Positions 22,115 to 35,690 of a stretch of 64,000 nucleotides of DNA are shown here, one piece after another. Each line of letters begins with the position of its first letter. Position 1 is the first letter of the stretch. This stretch comes from Serinus canaria (lineage: Eukaryota; Chordata; Aves; Passeriformes; Fringillidae). A program made the position numbers and the translations under genes. The DNA is taken from the NCBI RefSeq assembly GCF_022539315.1, contig NC_066313.1, positions 37,423,059 through 37,487,058 of the forward strand, in the 5' to 3' direction. The notes under the pieces are model-generated. The model had not been told where the DNA came from, ran no database searches, and worked only from the letters and a program-made list of their open reading frames with translations.

Positions 22115-25100
22115 CTCTTGAAATTATAATTTGGAAGGGAAATGTTTTACAAGAGGAAATGTGCATGTTTTCTTTTCCACCACAAACTTTCAATATATCA
22201 GGACAAAATATGAATGCTTTTTTTCATTATGTTTTGCTTTCTGTAACTTTAGGGAGAATGTAATGGTAGTTAAAGCTGTTCTCTCAGTAAGGATAAGAGG
22301 CAAGCAGAGTTATCTGTGAGATTCTATTTCTGTTTTGTAGTCCACAGGCTAAACACATTTGTGGCAATAGTAGTTAACGCTATGAAGGGAGATTTGATGT
22401 GCACTTTCCACTGCAGCAAAGTCTCCATGTTTGAACAGGTTTCCTCCAGGTTTGAGAATCTGTTTCCTCCCAGAGGAAGTTTGTGTAACAAAACAAATAG
22501 GAAGTGGTGAATATGTCATTTTTGATAGTACAGGCATTACCTGAATGGTTTTTCTATAAGAAGGTTCAGCGATGCTAAAAGTAAAACAAAAAATCTTGCT
22601 AGCATTGCTGTATTGATTGAAGACACAAAATATTCTGGTCTAACTGATGCTTGGATTCATCCTATGTTTAGTCTTTATTCTCTCTGGCTATATATATGTG
22701 AAAATGCATTCTTGTTAAAATTAAAACCAAGTTATTGATCTGTCAAGCTGCTTCTAAAAACTCATCCTCTGTCAAGAGCTGTGCTGTACAACATGTAGCC
22801 CAAAGCAGCCAATTTGCAAAAGACAGATACCTTAGAAGCAAAGTTGTCATGACAACTTTAACTCCATATGCACCTTTTCCATGCACACATTATGAATGAA
22901 GGCATGAAGGGGTTGTCAAGGTAACTTAAACTGAGCATCATAATTTCTGGGATTCATAGTTTAATCTAAGCATTGGTTTTGTTGGGTTTTAATTACTGCT
23001 TTGTATTCAGAATTCTAGTCCTGTATTTACACTTTTAGTTTATTTTGGAATCTTACAGATGAAGGACATGCATAATATGCAAGAAGAAAAAAAAAATACT
23101 CCCAAGACTTCTGTTGAAATTTGCATAGAACTCCAGGTATAGCATTGTGTTAAATCTCACTTTCAGCAGTACTTTCTGTGAAGAGAGGGATCTTTGATAC
23201 CTTTACTCTAGATACCGTCCATGGTTTCGATTTCATGGCAGTTTTACCTTGGGATAGCACCACAGAGCTAAATGGCACTGTTTCTAATGCACAGCAGCGT
23301 AAGTAAAGCAAATCCAGATAAGCCTGTTCTTTAAGAAATGTAACAGACTTTCCTTCCTTTTTTCTTGTGTAAACAAAATGAAATAAATACAAGGATCTTT
23401 TACTCTGGTCAGTCACTGGAGCACTTATGGCTACCTTAGTCCAACAAGGAACCATCTTCCTTAGATCTCACTTATGGGTACAGCTAATGTGGAAGACGAA
23501 GCGATGTTGGATGTCTGACTTGTTTTGTCAGAGCAGAAACCACTCCCTAATGATTTCCAATAACATCTTCAGGGAGAAAGCATTGGATAGATGGATGTTT
23601 CTTTCCTGCGCTAGCATCAGTAAAGCATGTTCACCAACACTGTTATGGAGAAAGCTTTTGCTGCCTGCCACCCCCAGGGACCTGCAAGCCCACCTTCCCT
23701 CTGTGCATTCAGCTGACTTTCCCAGTCTGTCCCTGACCGTGCAATTTCAGCAGAGCCTCCCTGTCAGGCTGCAGCACTGTTGCAAGTATACAGAAAATTT
23801 GGTATCATGTCCAAATACACGTTGTTACATGTTGGAAGCAAATTGATGAAATGTTTCATTTCAGTCCAGTGTTCAAGGCTCCAGTGTGTAGGAGAGAAAT
23901 TGCCATAGTCTGCACAGTCTGCACTGATTCATCTGGACCTGAGCTTTGAACTTTGGGCCAGATGTTGGTACTAGCTGATACAAGTGATACGGAGTAAAAG
24001 CTGCTGGAATGCAAGAGTCTGAGCATGAATTGCAAATTGGAGACATACCAATGAATGCTTTCAGCAATAACTTTTCACTACAGATTCATGAGGTCCATCT
24101 GTGCTAGAAAGTGATCAGCTGCTGACTGCTGTTTTTAACAAGAGTGCAACAACATCAGGAAACTCTCCAGGGCAGGATTAAAATTGAGGCAATAGAAGGA
24201 AGCTTTCCCTGCTGTTGCCCTGAATCACCTTTTCCATGGATAAGGGCCTTTTCTGCTGTGGTGCCTTGCCAAAGGCACCGTTTGTGGAAAAGAAGGATGC
24301 TCAGAGTAAAGCAGATGAGAGCTTGCCCAAAGGAAAAAGAATCACCAAACAGAAGCAGGGTTGTGTTCTGAAATGACCCCTTGGGGGAAACTGGTCAAAG
24401 CCAGATTCCTGGGCAAATCTGAAAAGCTGCTGCCTCTCTCTGCAGGGATGAATGTTTGGGACAATCTGTGGAGTAAACAGCTGTGTCAGGAGGAGAGGAA
24501 GAAGCACAAGCTGGAGAATATAGAGGCAGCAGTTGTCAGCTGAGTGGATGATTCTGATAAACTGAGTCTTATAAACACTTTGAGCATAATTCTGTACCTG
24601 CTTCTGGTCTGTGAATGTTCCATCCCTGTGGCAAATCTCTTCCATGCATACTGTGCAGTTCCTACTGACTTTGAGGATGAGTTTGGAATAATCAATCATA
24701 TCCTAAAATGTACCCAATTCACAGTGCAGGTACCACACCTGTATTACGGAAGGTCCATGAAGTGTTGCTGGCTGTGTGTTATTGTTGGGAGATGTGTAAA
24801 TGAATTTTAAGTGGTAACAAAGTTTTTCATAGTCTGATAACTGAAGGAGATGAGAAAGACCTATTAGTATGAATTTTACTGTCTTAAGCACAGCAGGTTT
24901 CCCACCACCTTGAGGAAAACATTTGAATTGACTTAAAATAATTAAATGACTTATCCACGTATGGGAAGGAGTGGGAGCAAAGCCAAGAAAGCTTCACTGG
25001 CTAATTTTGAAACATATGGCACAATTAATAATGGACTGAAACTGCAAAATTAGAGCTGGATATTGGGAGTTTTGGATAGTGTGCGTTGATTCAAAATGAA

Positions 25101-28100
25101 CAGCACTTGAACACCACAGTGACGGGTACATAGAAGGATCTAATAATGCATACATTCAGGAGATATAAAAGTGTAGAAGTCTGCTGATGCATAGGGGAAA
25201 TAAGTGAAATTCAGCTATTACTTTTATTGGCTATAAACATTTCACTAGAAAGGCTTCATTACCTAGCAAGAGCTGACATGGAAACCCCTTATATTCTTAG
25301 TGGCTGTGAGCATTTTCCATATGATTGAGACATGTAATGTTAAAGCAACACATCTGTTTGGACTCTTGACTGAAGAAATGTGGCCTCCAGGTCATAAATT
25401 TTATGATTTCATAGCTTATTTGAAAATTCCCATTCCTCTCTTCCCCCAGCAAAGTTTGCTAGGGGTTCAAGTGGGCATGTTTTATGTTGTTCATATTGGG
25501 ATTCTAGACAGAGCACATGCAAACAGAGTTCCCTTGGTCTTAATGGACCATCCTTTCAATATCAGCATTTTTGATGAGTGTACACTCATTTTTGGTGTCA
25601 CTTAGCATCTTTTCTGACCTCATTCTGCAAATTGCTACCTGTGAGTGCTCTTGCTAACTTCGGGGGAAGTAGTTTCATCACTATGACTATGTATACTTGA
25701 ATAAAAATTTGAGGGAGGGGAGCTTTCCTTTGTTCTCATTTATAAATACCACTATAAAGGTTAAAGCTCTTGCTTTAACTAAAGAATGAAATGTAAGTTT
25801 ATATATATGACATTAAAAGACCACAAAATTGGGTGGCTGTGTGGGAAAATGCCGTGTTTGAGGTTGATATGTATTATGCCCAAATTCTCCCTCTCTTGTA
25901 GTGTCTTGTAAGGTTTATGGCCAGAGAAAGCACAGGAATTGGAGCTAATCTGGTCCCATTATACAGGGTTCATAAGCTTGCACAGACAATCTGAAGTCAA
26001 GTCAGAGGGGCAAGAGCTGGCTGCTCTGTCTGGTTTGCTTTGACAACATCTTTTGCAGATAACTCACTACTGGCATCACGTACCATTTTTATTTTTGGTG
26101 TGATCAGGCATACCTTTACCCAGAAGAAGATTGCTACATAGCTTTTTAAAAGCAGTTAGATTTTTTATTTGCTAGACCTACTGTTTCCTTGGTTTATTTT
26201 AGTGGCTCAGGTACAGGCTATGGTACCTGCTCTAGGATGGGCATGTAGAAATGCATTTATCTGTTTTATTTTCATAGCAGAAATGGAAAGTCTGGAAATA
26301 ATTTTATAACTATAAAGGGTACCTCCAGATCCCTGACACAAGTTCATCCTTGTTGTGATGGGGGAATGAACATTTCTCTGAAGTTCTTAACTGTCCAACA
26401 TTGAACACAACTGGAGTGGAGAAGTGGAATAAGCAAGAGAGTGGAGAAGAAAGGAATAAGCAAGTGTTTTTTCAATCATGCAGTGAAATGCTTTCCCCTC
26501 TGAGCAAGACAAAATAGGAACCTGTGATTGTCTCCCAAGGCTCCTTCCTAATGTGGCATAGCTAAAAGTTACCCTCTATTGAGAGCTGTGTCTGAGTGTC
26601 ACTGTCAAGCCCCAAGGAAACAAATTCAGAGAAAACAATTGGCCTTCATGCCTCTGGATTGTAATGTTAATTGCCTGATTTAATGCAACTTCAAAATTTC
26701 AACTAGAGACAGTTCAGCTACCCTCAGTCTCTGTCTTAGATTCCTATTTCTTTCCTGAAATAAAGTGTCATCTATAACTTTGAAATTTTTGTATTTGTCA
26801 CTTTGTAGTAGATCAAACAAAGTAAGATTTAAATGCAGAATTTTTAATATATGTGTCTTCTTATGCCTTATTAATGCAATCAGTCAGCTTAGGAAAAGTA
26901 TGCCAAAGATAACAAACTTGCTGAGTGCATTCTTTCTTCCTCCTTCAAAAAATATAGGTTATGCTTATGAAGATTAACTGCTTACTTTGGAAAGTGGAGT
27001 GATCTATTTTTATGCAGGTGATGTAGAATATGGACAGCAACTGTTTATGCCTTTTATGTCCTTCAGGACCTTATTCTGTCAGGTTCAGAGCAATATGGCC
27101 CACAAAGCCTTAGCCTGGTACAGGCAGAGCCCAGGATGTCAGGGAGAAAAGCTAGGTGAGAGCAGGTCCAGAAGGAGCTTTGGCTGGTCTGTAGCTTCGG
27201 GGCACATTGCACAGTGGGCACTTGGTCTTCACAAACCTCTTCTTGCCCACCACACAGGGAGGAGGGTTGCAAGGACAGCTGACAAATCCCACAAGAAGCA
27301 CAAAATTCCCACTTGGGGGTGATACTTGGTGAGGAGGAGGAGAACACATCTCCAACTCTACCCTGGCTTTCTTCTCTCCTGCTGCTGTTTTGTCAGGTGA
27401 GTCAGATCAGCCATATGGTAAATAATAAATAACTAAATTATTTCCTTTTTATTTTACTGGATATTTTTAACCTTTGCGCAGAAGATAAGCAAGACTTGAT
27501 TATGCATCTTCATAACTGAATGTGTTGAGGATTTCCAGGATGGAGCCCACACCAAAATATTTCCTCTCTGGCTGCATTGCTGCATGATATGGTTCTTACC
27601 AGCACAGGGTTTTTGTGGTTGATAGGCTGATAGGTAAGAGGGGTACATGCAAATACTCCTTCAGTTCATTTGGTTACTTCTGCAACTGGTCCTTGCTGGG
27701 GGGGTATTTTCAATGTCTGCTAACCCAGACCTATATTACAAGCACAGAAAAAATGAGGACCCGATTTAATGCTTTTGCCATGTAGTGGCTTAAAACACAT
27801 GCATCCTAAAATTATCTATTAATTAGATTTTACATGCTGAATATCTAAGCCTTGTTTGCAGCAGGAGGGGTGAGGATTTGCAATTTGCAAAACTTCTAGG
27901 TGGTGATTAGTCTGTTAAATCCTATTCAAAACTGGCCTGGCTTATTTCTCAGCTGTGAGAGAGATCTTTAGGCAAATACGTTCACCATATGAACACTTTG
28001 CAGGTCAGTGACTGTACATTCAAAAGTATTTTACTTAGCAATAAAATCTTCATCACAGTTTCATTATCATAAACATGTGGTGACAAAAGCAGTTCAGAGC

Positions 28101-31100
28101 TTTGCACACCGTGTGTTGGCTTTATATTAATTTTTAGTTACAATTCTTCTGGGGTTACCTACAATGACTCAAGGTCTTGCACTAATTGAACAGGAGGAAA
28201 GAATAAAACTAATGGACCACAAAGGTCAGTAATGTGGCTTATGACTCATATAATAATTTATTGTAAATATATGAGAGTGGCTGTATATGTGTAGTCAGAT
28301 GGCAGCCCTCCTCTTAGTAGTGCTTTGGTCATTCATGATCTATTTAATTTCATCTGATTTGCACATATATTGCATCTTTTGTTATTTTTGGTCTTTTTGC
28401 TTCAGGTGCTGCTAAAGAAAATGAGCAAAAGTTCTTCTAAAACAGTGCTGTGTTCCCAGTAGTGAATGCTTAAATTAGAAGAAACTGAGCAATAGTATTG
28501 CATTTTTTTCTCAGAAATCTGTCCTGACTTCCAGTTCAAGTTTGCTGGATGTTGTTGGAAATGTTATGCGTCTGGAAAAACTTGTGTTGGACTGGTGTGG
28601 ATTGCAAGGCTCTGACCTCTGTGGCATGCAAGAGTCTTTGTAGCTCTTGGGTGCCATCATCACAGGCTTGCTGCAGAATGGATGATGCTTGCTGTAAATA
28701 CTCTGTAGAGTGGTTCTGCATATTAGCAGAACCACTGTGATTTCCAAATTTTGATGAAGCAGAGAAATACACACAGGGGAGAGACAGAGACATTATAAAA
28801 TGTCCCAGCTGTGAAAAATGCATTTCTTGTTGTTTTGCATTTTTTCAGACAGTGATTTTTTTCATAGTTGTCGAGCTGCAAGACAGAAATTGCTAGAAAA
28901 GTAGACTCAAACATTAAAAGATGCTTTGTGGTTTGGGTTTTTTTAATACTGTTCCATAATTTCCCAACAAATGTTCTAAGGGCTTCTCTTGAAAACACAG
29001 GAAAAAATTGCTTTCAAAGTTTAATAATTTGAACTGGCAGGGATATCAGATTGGCAGAAGAGAAATCTGGACCTGGTACCTTTCCTAGGTCTGTAATGCA
29101 ACAATTGACTAATGCCAGCTGTGGCAGCAACTATTTGTCCACTGGAATGAGACCAGTCATTAGATACTAATGCATTCTAGCCACTAATGAACTCTTCAAG
29201 ATTTGAACCAATGATTTACAGGTTAATGATCTCAAATCTTATTACCAATGTGCATGGAAATAATTGAGAATTGTGGAGCAAGGGGGACTGAACTGCCTAG
29301 TAACACTCCTTAAAACAGTAAGAAGCATTTTTCTTATAAATGACTTGCTTTTGAAGTGTTCTAAAGTGATTGTACAAACTTCATATCATAATTATACCCT
29401 TGATTTCCTGAGTAGAAGAATTATTGTTTTCCAAGTACCCAAAAGTGTAATCTGGGGTCAATAAATGAACAGAACCAAGATCAACTACGCCACGCTTATT
29501 TTGAGTCCCTAACCATACATCCTGAAAGTTCCTTTTCAACATCCAGTTTACCTGTGGAACCAATAATTCCAGTGTGACTTGTCTTCCTATGAAATTCTGT
29601 CTGTTGGTAGAAAATTTAGGCTCATATGTCTGATTTAACCCCTATTCACAGTGTGAGCCATGGCTGAATGAAATTTTTCCCTTTGAGGTGATGGATAGAG
29701 CAATATATCTCAAACTCATTCCATTGTACCTGTATGGCTTTGCTTGCTCTTACAATGAATGGTTTCCATATCCTAGGTCTCCAGTTCCTGTACCTGAAAC
29801 CTATGAAAGATGGCATTTGGGTGAGACTGGGCTCTTGCCTTACATGTTAAGGTAAGACCCTTCTGCCACTAGGACATTCTGAGGAGTATAAATTTTTAAA
29901 TCATATCTACAGAGTGTGAATGAGAGGACGTGTGGGTAAGGCGTTGGAATTAGTGGCAAAGTAGTATTTAAAGTAATGGTGTATACATGGTAGGTCAAAA
30001 AGACAGAGAAAAGATAGATAAAGTAGAGGAATGCTGTAAATAAAATTCCAAGTGTTGGAAGTAGTGATAATGGTTCCATGACCTCAGATCTCATCACAGA
30101 TACAAAGCTGGTGCAAAACAGCTCACACTGGATATGAGCTTTTTTCGTCAAGAGAGGCTGTAAAGGCTCCAGGGTTCATGCATTTCATCACTACTCATAA
30201 TGAATCCAGAAGACTGGATAAGAACTTTCCAACTGGTGTCCCTCACCCTCTGTGTCACCATAAGGCATCCAGGACAAGGTACTAGAATACACAAACATCT
30301 CAGTTCTTATAGCCATAAAGGAATGAGAGAATTTTGAGATAATGGGTGTGGGTGAAGCAAATCTGTTTCTTCAAAAAAAAAAGTCTACTTCTCTATCTGT
30401 GTGGCCTTGCCTTGAGTTTTGCTTCTTTGACTGCTGTATAGGAACCCTTCTGAGCTATCTGAGCCTGCTCCAGACCTTGCTATAGCTGCCTTTACAAACC
30501 CCATGTTGTTATCCAACTCCTGGAGACACCTGGTAATTTACTGGGCTTTATAAAAAGAATCTGCATCAGAACAGGCAATTCTGGCATAGCCATAATCATC
30601 AGGTTTTTATCTTCTAAAATGCTGTGAAATAGTTTGGCACTGGATAACAGAGGATAATATAGGACAAGATTATTGACCTACTATGAGGAAAGTTACGTGG
30701 TGAAGTTAACTAATTTCAAACCCAAGCTAATCCTGCACTGCTGCCAGTTGTGGAATGACTTTGTCAAGGTATTATATTAGCTTAATTCTTGCCTCGTAAC
30801 ACACCACTTTGACCAGCTTTTTGACACAGTGTATAGACAAGAAATAAATTAAAGCTTTAGAGATAAACCATATATACAGCCTTTTTTATTTTGTACAATA
30901 GCAGACCTAACATTAGGAAAGGGACTGCTAAATTATGGTACTGAAGTTTTATGAAATGTAATTATAGGTCCAAAGATATTTTGTATGGAAGGGAAAAGCT
31001 TACTGTACACTATTAAAGTGTTTTATGTCCAGAGATGACTGACACAATGCATTATGGGGCTAGAATAAGCATAATTGTCCAGGAAGAAATAATTGAAAAT

Positions 31101-33830
31101 AGTCCTTTAGATGTCAAAATAAAGCTATACATCATGTGAGACTGTCAGCAGTTATTACATATCTTTGGTTGTAGAGACAAGCTTCCTTGGGGGCTCATAA
31201 CTAATGCTTCAAACAAAAATAACGTTACTTAGGGCTTGTGCTTCACCATGTCCATGTGGGCACTGCTGGGCTGGTTGAGTTTCAAGTGGCCACACATTTT
31301 GCCATTACCCTGCTGGAGTAACGGGGGTCTGTGAACCATGGGGAGGCAGGACACCCCACAAGTCCCCTGATCTACTGACCTTGGTTGTTCCCAGTGCCTC
31401 AGCAGGGTGGGAGCATGGCAAAGACATGCTAGTGCCTACAGCAGTGTGAGCTTGTATGTGCTAGCTGCAGCTCCAGAAGAGCTGGAGGTCACGGCCTTAA
31501 TGATCCACAAGGGTCATGTGCATCTGCTCTGCAGCATTACAGCCTGAATAGCTGCAAGTAAAGTCCAGGTAAGAAAGCAAAAAGGGCCCTTGCATGGTAT
31601 CCACAGATGTTTTATTCAGCCACCCAGTGGGATGTTCAGGTCCCCTGCACACACACATGGAGGGTCTAGGTTTCTCTCTTGCCAAGGACCAGGGGGTGAG
31701 CCTGGTCTGGGGCAGTACAAAGATGAAAGCCAATCAGGGAATAGGGAGGGAGTGGCTCAGGGACATAAGAAGAGGGGAAGGAGTCAATGGGGTCTTAAAC
31801 AGCTTTCTGGGGAAAGCTTCTTCTGTCTCCCTCCCCCAGGGGATGCCCCCAGGATCTCCACACTGCAGGATGGGAAAAATTCTCTTTGACCATGAGAAGT
31901 CACAGCTGTGGCTGTGGTCTTGGAATGGAGGGGCAGAGTCATCAGCAAACATTTTTAAATTATATTGTGTCTTAACTAAAAAGAAATCAATAAATATGTG
32001 ACTATATTGAATTTTTTGAAAGCTGAGAGTCTTTGAATGAATGTTTTCATGCATTTTGCATACAGGTGATGTTAATTAGTTCAGTCAGCTTGTTGTAAAC
32101 TAGCAAAGTTTATTTTTTTTGCAAATAACAGAAATGTATCACACAGGAACACCCTGAGAGTTAATTAACTTTGGATAACCAATTTGATATTCCTTAGATA
32201 AAAGCTCTGTACAAGCTGAATACTCTTGCTGTTCAGGAAAGGCTGTAGTACCTTTATTCACATGCAGCAATAACTTTGTAAGAAAACCCAGTAGAGCTCA
32301 TTGAACTTACTTCAGCAGCAGTGACATGCACTAAACACGAGCCAGCCCTCCCTTCTTCTGTATTACCACTGATTAATACATATTTATCACCATTGCAGTG
32401 AAGAAAAATCACAATAATTTTGTTTGTAAGTGTATGACTGTATAGTTAAAATAAAAAAAAAAAGGTTTCTTGAAACTATAGTCTCTATCTGTATATGAAA
32501 GCTGATGTGAAAAGTGTATTCCACTTTAAAATGCAAACCTCATTTAGACTGTAAGATGAATATTTCTGGGCTGTAGTTTTTCCGCCAGAATAATAATTAT
32601 TCTTTCAGTGAGGATCTTGAATAGACAGGGAGGAGAAGGAGATGGAGGCTAGCAGTGGAAGAGGGCTGTAGTTTGCTGGAAAGGATTTTAAGAACTGGTT
32701 CTTCATCTGCTGAGGATTTTCATAGCTTGTTCCGTTGAGTGAGGTAGAATCACACACACCTTTCTGTATAAGTGAATTTACATAAATACATAAATACAGA
32801 CATAAGATGCAGTCTCACAAATCCATGCTTTACATCATAATTATACCAATTAAACAGAAGGGACCCATGTCCATGCTTACTTAAATGTCCAGGAAGTAAT
32901 GATAGGAGTTTTGAAAACACCTGGACGAAGGGAATAATAATGTAAGCATACACACATGAAGTGGTTTATTGGAAATGACTTGATCAGGTCGTGAAGTGTG
33001 AGAAGTGTGTTAACAACCTGAGGAGCACTCCAAGGGCAGGACTGGTAATGGTGACAGCCAGGGAATAAAAGTCCTCTGGACAAAGCGACCTAGCTGGACA
33101 CACACTACCGAGCTGTGGGTTTGGAAATCTGCTGGAACAGGTTTTTTTGCATTTTTTTGTTTGAAATGGGCAGAATTATTAATATAACATGAATCAAAAT
33201 TAGAAGGTATCTGGGGAAAGTTATTCCAAAACCTTGTAATTCCTAATCCTAAAGGAAAGAAGATAAAGAAGCAGCTCACCAATCAATTTTCCATCTAGGA
33301 AGAAAAGCAGGTATGTATTAGAACTTAAAGATCCAAGAGTCAAAGAACCTCTCATAAATTTGCAACAAATATTTCTGAAGATAAATACTGCCATTGTTAT
33401 GGTCAAAATAAGAGAACAGTGTGAAATACAGTCCAGATAGATATGAATATAAGAAAAAAGTCTATATAGCTATCAGAACAACAATCTGACAGGGACCCCA
33501 AGCATTTTGGAAGAAGGGCTTAAAACTGGAATGAATCTGCTTCAGACAAAAGATGTAGTTTAAAATCACAAAAAAAGGAATTTTATGAAGACAATCTGAA
33601 GAATATGTTTTAGGGAATAAAGCTCCAGTACAGTTTAGGCGAAAGTAGTAATTCTACAATGCTTTGCAAAAAAATTTGGTGGTGGTACCCGATTGTAAAG
33701 TGGAGATGGGTCAACAATGTAATGTTGGCTTAGAAAGCACTTATGTCTCTCCTGAATGCATTGGCAGCCATGTCCTAGGTGAAACATGATGTTAGCTAAT
33801 TTAGTTTACCTCACATTTACAAAATCTGTG
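22115..33830. other. Noncoding unique sequence, no gene recognised
   Basis: About 11.7 kb without a recognisable exon, RNA gene or repeat family. Open frames at 25300-25605 (+, 101 codons), 27063-27347 (minus), 28536-28823 (minus), 29840-30151 (minus) and 31594-32001 (+) were read and resemble no known protein. The 27060-27350 segment is open in two minus-strand frames at once, which argues against a constrained reading frame. Splice acceptor-like tracts occur, for example before 28404, without matching exons. Confidence 0.55.
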
Positions 33831-33839
33831 TTGGAGGAA

Positions 33840-34300
33840 TGTTTTAGATGTTATATTTTAAGAAAATGCAGAATAACTTAAAAGATGGTCAACAGGGAGA
33901 AATGTGGCCTATGAGAAAAAGCTGGAGGAATCATCTCTTCTATAAAAGAGAGGAAAAAGTGGATAACAGGACTGGAGTTTTCAATCATAATGGAGGTGTA
34001 AGGGCACTAGTGGTCAGTGGTTCCCCATGTCTGTGGAGAGAAGGATGAGAAGCAATCAGATTAATTTGTAGCAAAGGAGATTTAGGTTATATATCAGAAG
34101 AAACTTTCTAATTATAATGATATTTAAGCACTGGAACAGATTGCCTCAGGAGTCTCTGTGGACTCACTGCCAGTTTTAAAGAAAGATCTAGTTTCTCAGA
34201 GGTGGTCTAAGGCTGGCTGAACTTGTCTGAAAGCTCCTCATCAGTAGGAACTGATGACCACTTACAACTCCCCCCTTTCCCATAGGACTGTCATGTAAAT
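33840..34300 (+). mobile_element. CR1 LINE fragment, 3' part, old and decayed
   Basis: The sequence follows the CR1 3' untranslated region of an old subfamily. GAAGCAATCAGATTAATTTG and AGATTTAGGTTATATATCAG are followed by AGAAACTTTCTAATTATAAT, then GCACTGGAACAGATTGCCTC and the GGTCTAAGGCTGGC block. Divergence is clearly higher than in the copy at 53.5 kb, and the terminal 3' repeat is no longer visible. The 5' edge is approximate. Confidence 0.7.
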
Positions 34301-34474
34301 TATGCAGAAAAAGTAATATAGAATAAGCAAACTCTTCCATAAAAGTTGATGGGTTTAAATGTTATTAGTCACTATGTTCAGAAGAGCCTGTGTTGGGGCC
34401 TTCACAGGATGGGGAAGCATGATTCATGCAGCAGTCCTGGGAGTGTGAGAAGTCTGAATATGAACAGCTCCCTG

Positions 34475-34501
34475 CATATAGTTATGTTACATAACTATAT
34501 G
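34475..34501. repeat. 27-nt near-perfect palindrome
   Basis: CATATAGTTATGT (34475-34487) is followed by one T and then its exact complement ACATAACTATATG (34489-34501). Perfect 13-bp arms with a 1-nt centre are rare by chance. AT-rich palindromes can extrude as cruciforms or bind dimeric factors; no transposon ends are visible around it. Confidence 0.85.
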
Positions 34502-34559
34502 AAGAGAAGTGTGTCTCTGCAAGCTACCTTTGTAGAAATTAAAATGCAGGAAAGAGATT

Positions 34560-35015
34560 AAATGCACTATGCTTCATTCATGTGGCTTTCTACCTATCAA
34601 TGGGCTCTTTACTACAGTGCTGTGCGTCCCTGTAGAAGTGACTAGAAAGTGTCATGCACCATTGCTGGGTAGCAACTTTTATTTTCCTTAAAGCAACTGC
34701 ACACTCTCTGTGAAGCAAGGCAAAAATAGCCAAAGTAAATAAAAAAAAACCCCAAAGCATGCATAGTTATAACTGAGGGGTTGGTTCTGAAATCAGCTGT
34801 TTGGAAGCCAACTGCAGAGTCAAGATTTTTTTTCAGATGCACAGATAGGAAAAGGAGCATGTAACTGAAATATCTTCTTCATAGATGAAATGGAGTAAGG
34901 AATCTGAAAGGATGAAAAAAATCTGGTTTTATCTGTAAGTCACTAAATAGTTAATGAAAGATGATTTATTTGTAATTAGATTTAAAGCAGTTTCCTTTAT
35001 GGCAGTTTTAGGAAG
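34560..35015. other. Noncoding unique sequence
   Basis: Nothing recognisable lies between the two CR1 fragments. Confidence 0.6.
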
Positions 35016-35019
35016 GTTT

Positions 35020-35690
35020 GTCACAAAATTGTAGACTAGTAGGAGGATACAGGCTGGGAGGTACCTGCTCTAGTCCAAGTCCCACCTAACAGCAGGTCCA
35101 GGATCTTGTCAAGTTGTAAATATTTGCAAACACAAAGATTCCACAACCTCTCTGTATAGCCTATGCTGATGATTAACCACTTTCATGTTCAAAATGTTTC
35201 CCTGATGTCTAATTGCAATTCCCTATGTTGTGTCGCGTGACTGTTACCTGTAGCCCTTTTGTTGTCAGCCTCAGCCTCTAAGTGCCTGCCTCTGGCTTCC
35301 TCACATCCTCCTATTAGGTATTTCTTTTAAGGGCAACAACAAGATCCCCTCTGAGCCTTCTCTTCTCCAGCCTGAATGAGCTTAATTCTCTCACAAGGCA
35401 AGAGCTGCATCCCTTCATTGGACATCCTCCAGTTTATTATTTCTTGTACAAATCTGGTCATAAAACTCTAGATGTGATCTCATGAGTGCTGATAGAGAAG
35501 GATCACCCTTTTCAATCCGACCAGGAGAATTTTTACCTTTGTTGCTGCAATGGCTTATTGCTGATTCATGCTGTTGTCCACTGGGACCCTCAAGTACTTT
35601 GCTGCAAAACTACTTTCCAGCCAGTTCTCACTATGCCTGATTTGTTATATACAATTGTTGTGTCCCAGGTGCAATTTTAAAGGCAGATTT
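35020..35690 (-). mobile_element. CR1 LINE fragment, 3' part, minus strand
   Basis: Read on the minus strand this is the CR1 3' end. On the + strand one sees its complement: the 3' terminus near 35020 (CACAAAATTGTAGACTAG), then CAGCAGGTCCAGGATCTTGT, TTTCCCTGATGTCTAATTGC, GATCCCCTCTGAGCCTTCTC and TTCTCCAGCCTGAATGAGCT. These are the standard landmarks of the CR1 3' untranslated region and ORF2 end, in the expected order. It is 5'-truncated and strongly diverged. Confidence 0.8.

Noticed and set aside
24361..24543. 60-codon plus-strand frame with an acceptor-like CTCTCTCTGCAG inside
   Set aside because: Splice-like site without a matching donor; no known protein.
25300..25605. 101-codon plus-strand frame with protein-like composition
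   Set aside because: No recognised domain, no promoter or splice context, and frames of this length are expected by chance in 64 kb.
27063..27355. Two minus-strand frames rich in cysteine (for example KTKCPLC)
   Set aside because: Both frames are open over the same bases and neither matches a domain I know; no splice sites frame them. A decayed pseudogene remains possible but is unsupported.
31594..32001. 135-codon plus-strand frame ending near an AATAAA
   Set aside because: No domain recognised; competing frames are open on the same strand and the polyadenylation hexamer is common in AT-rich DNA.
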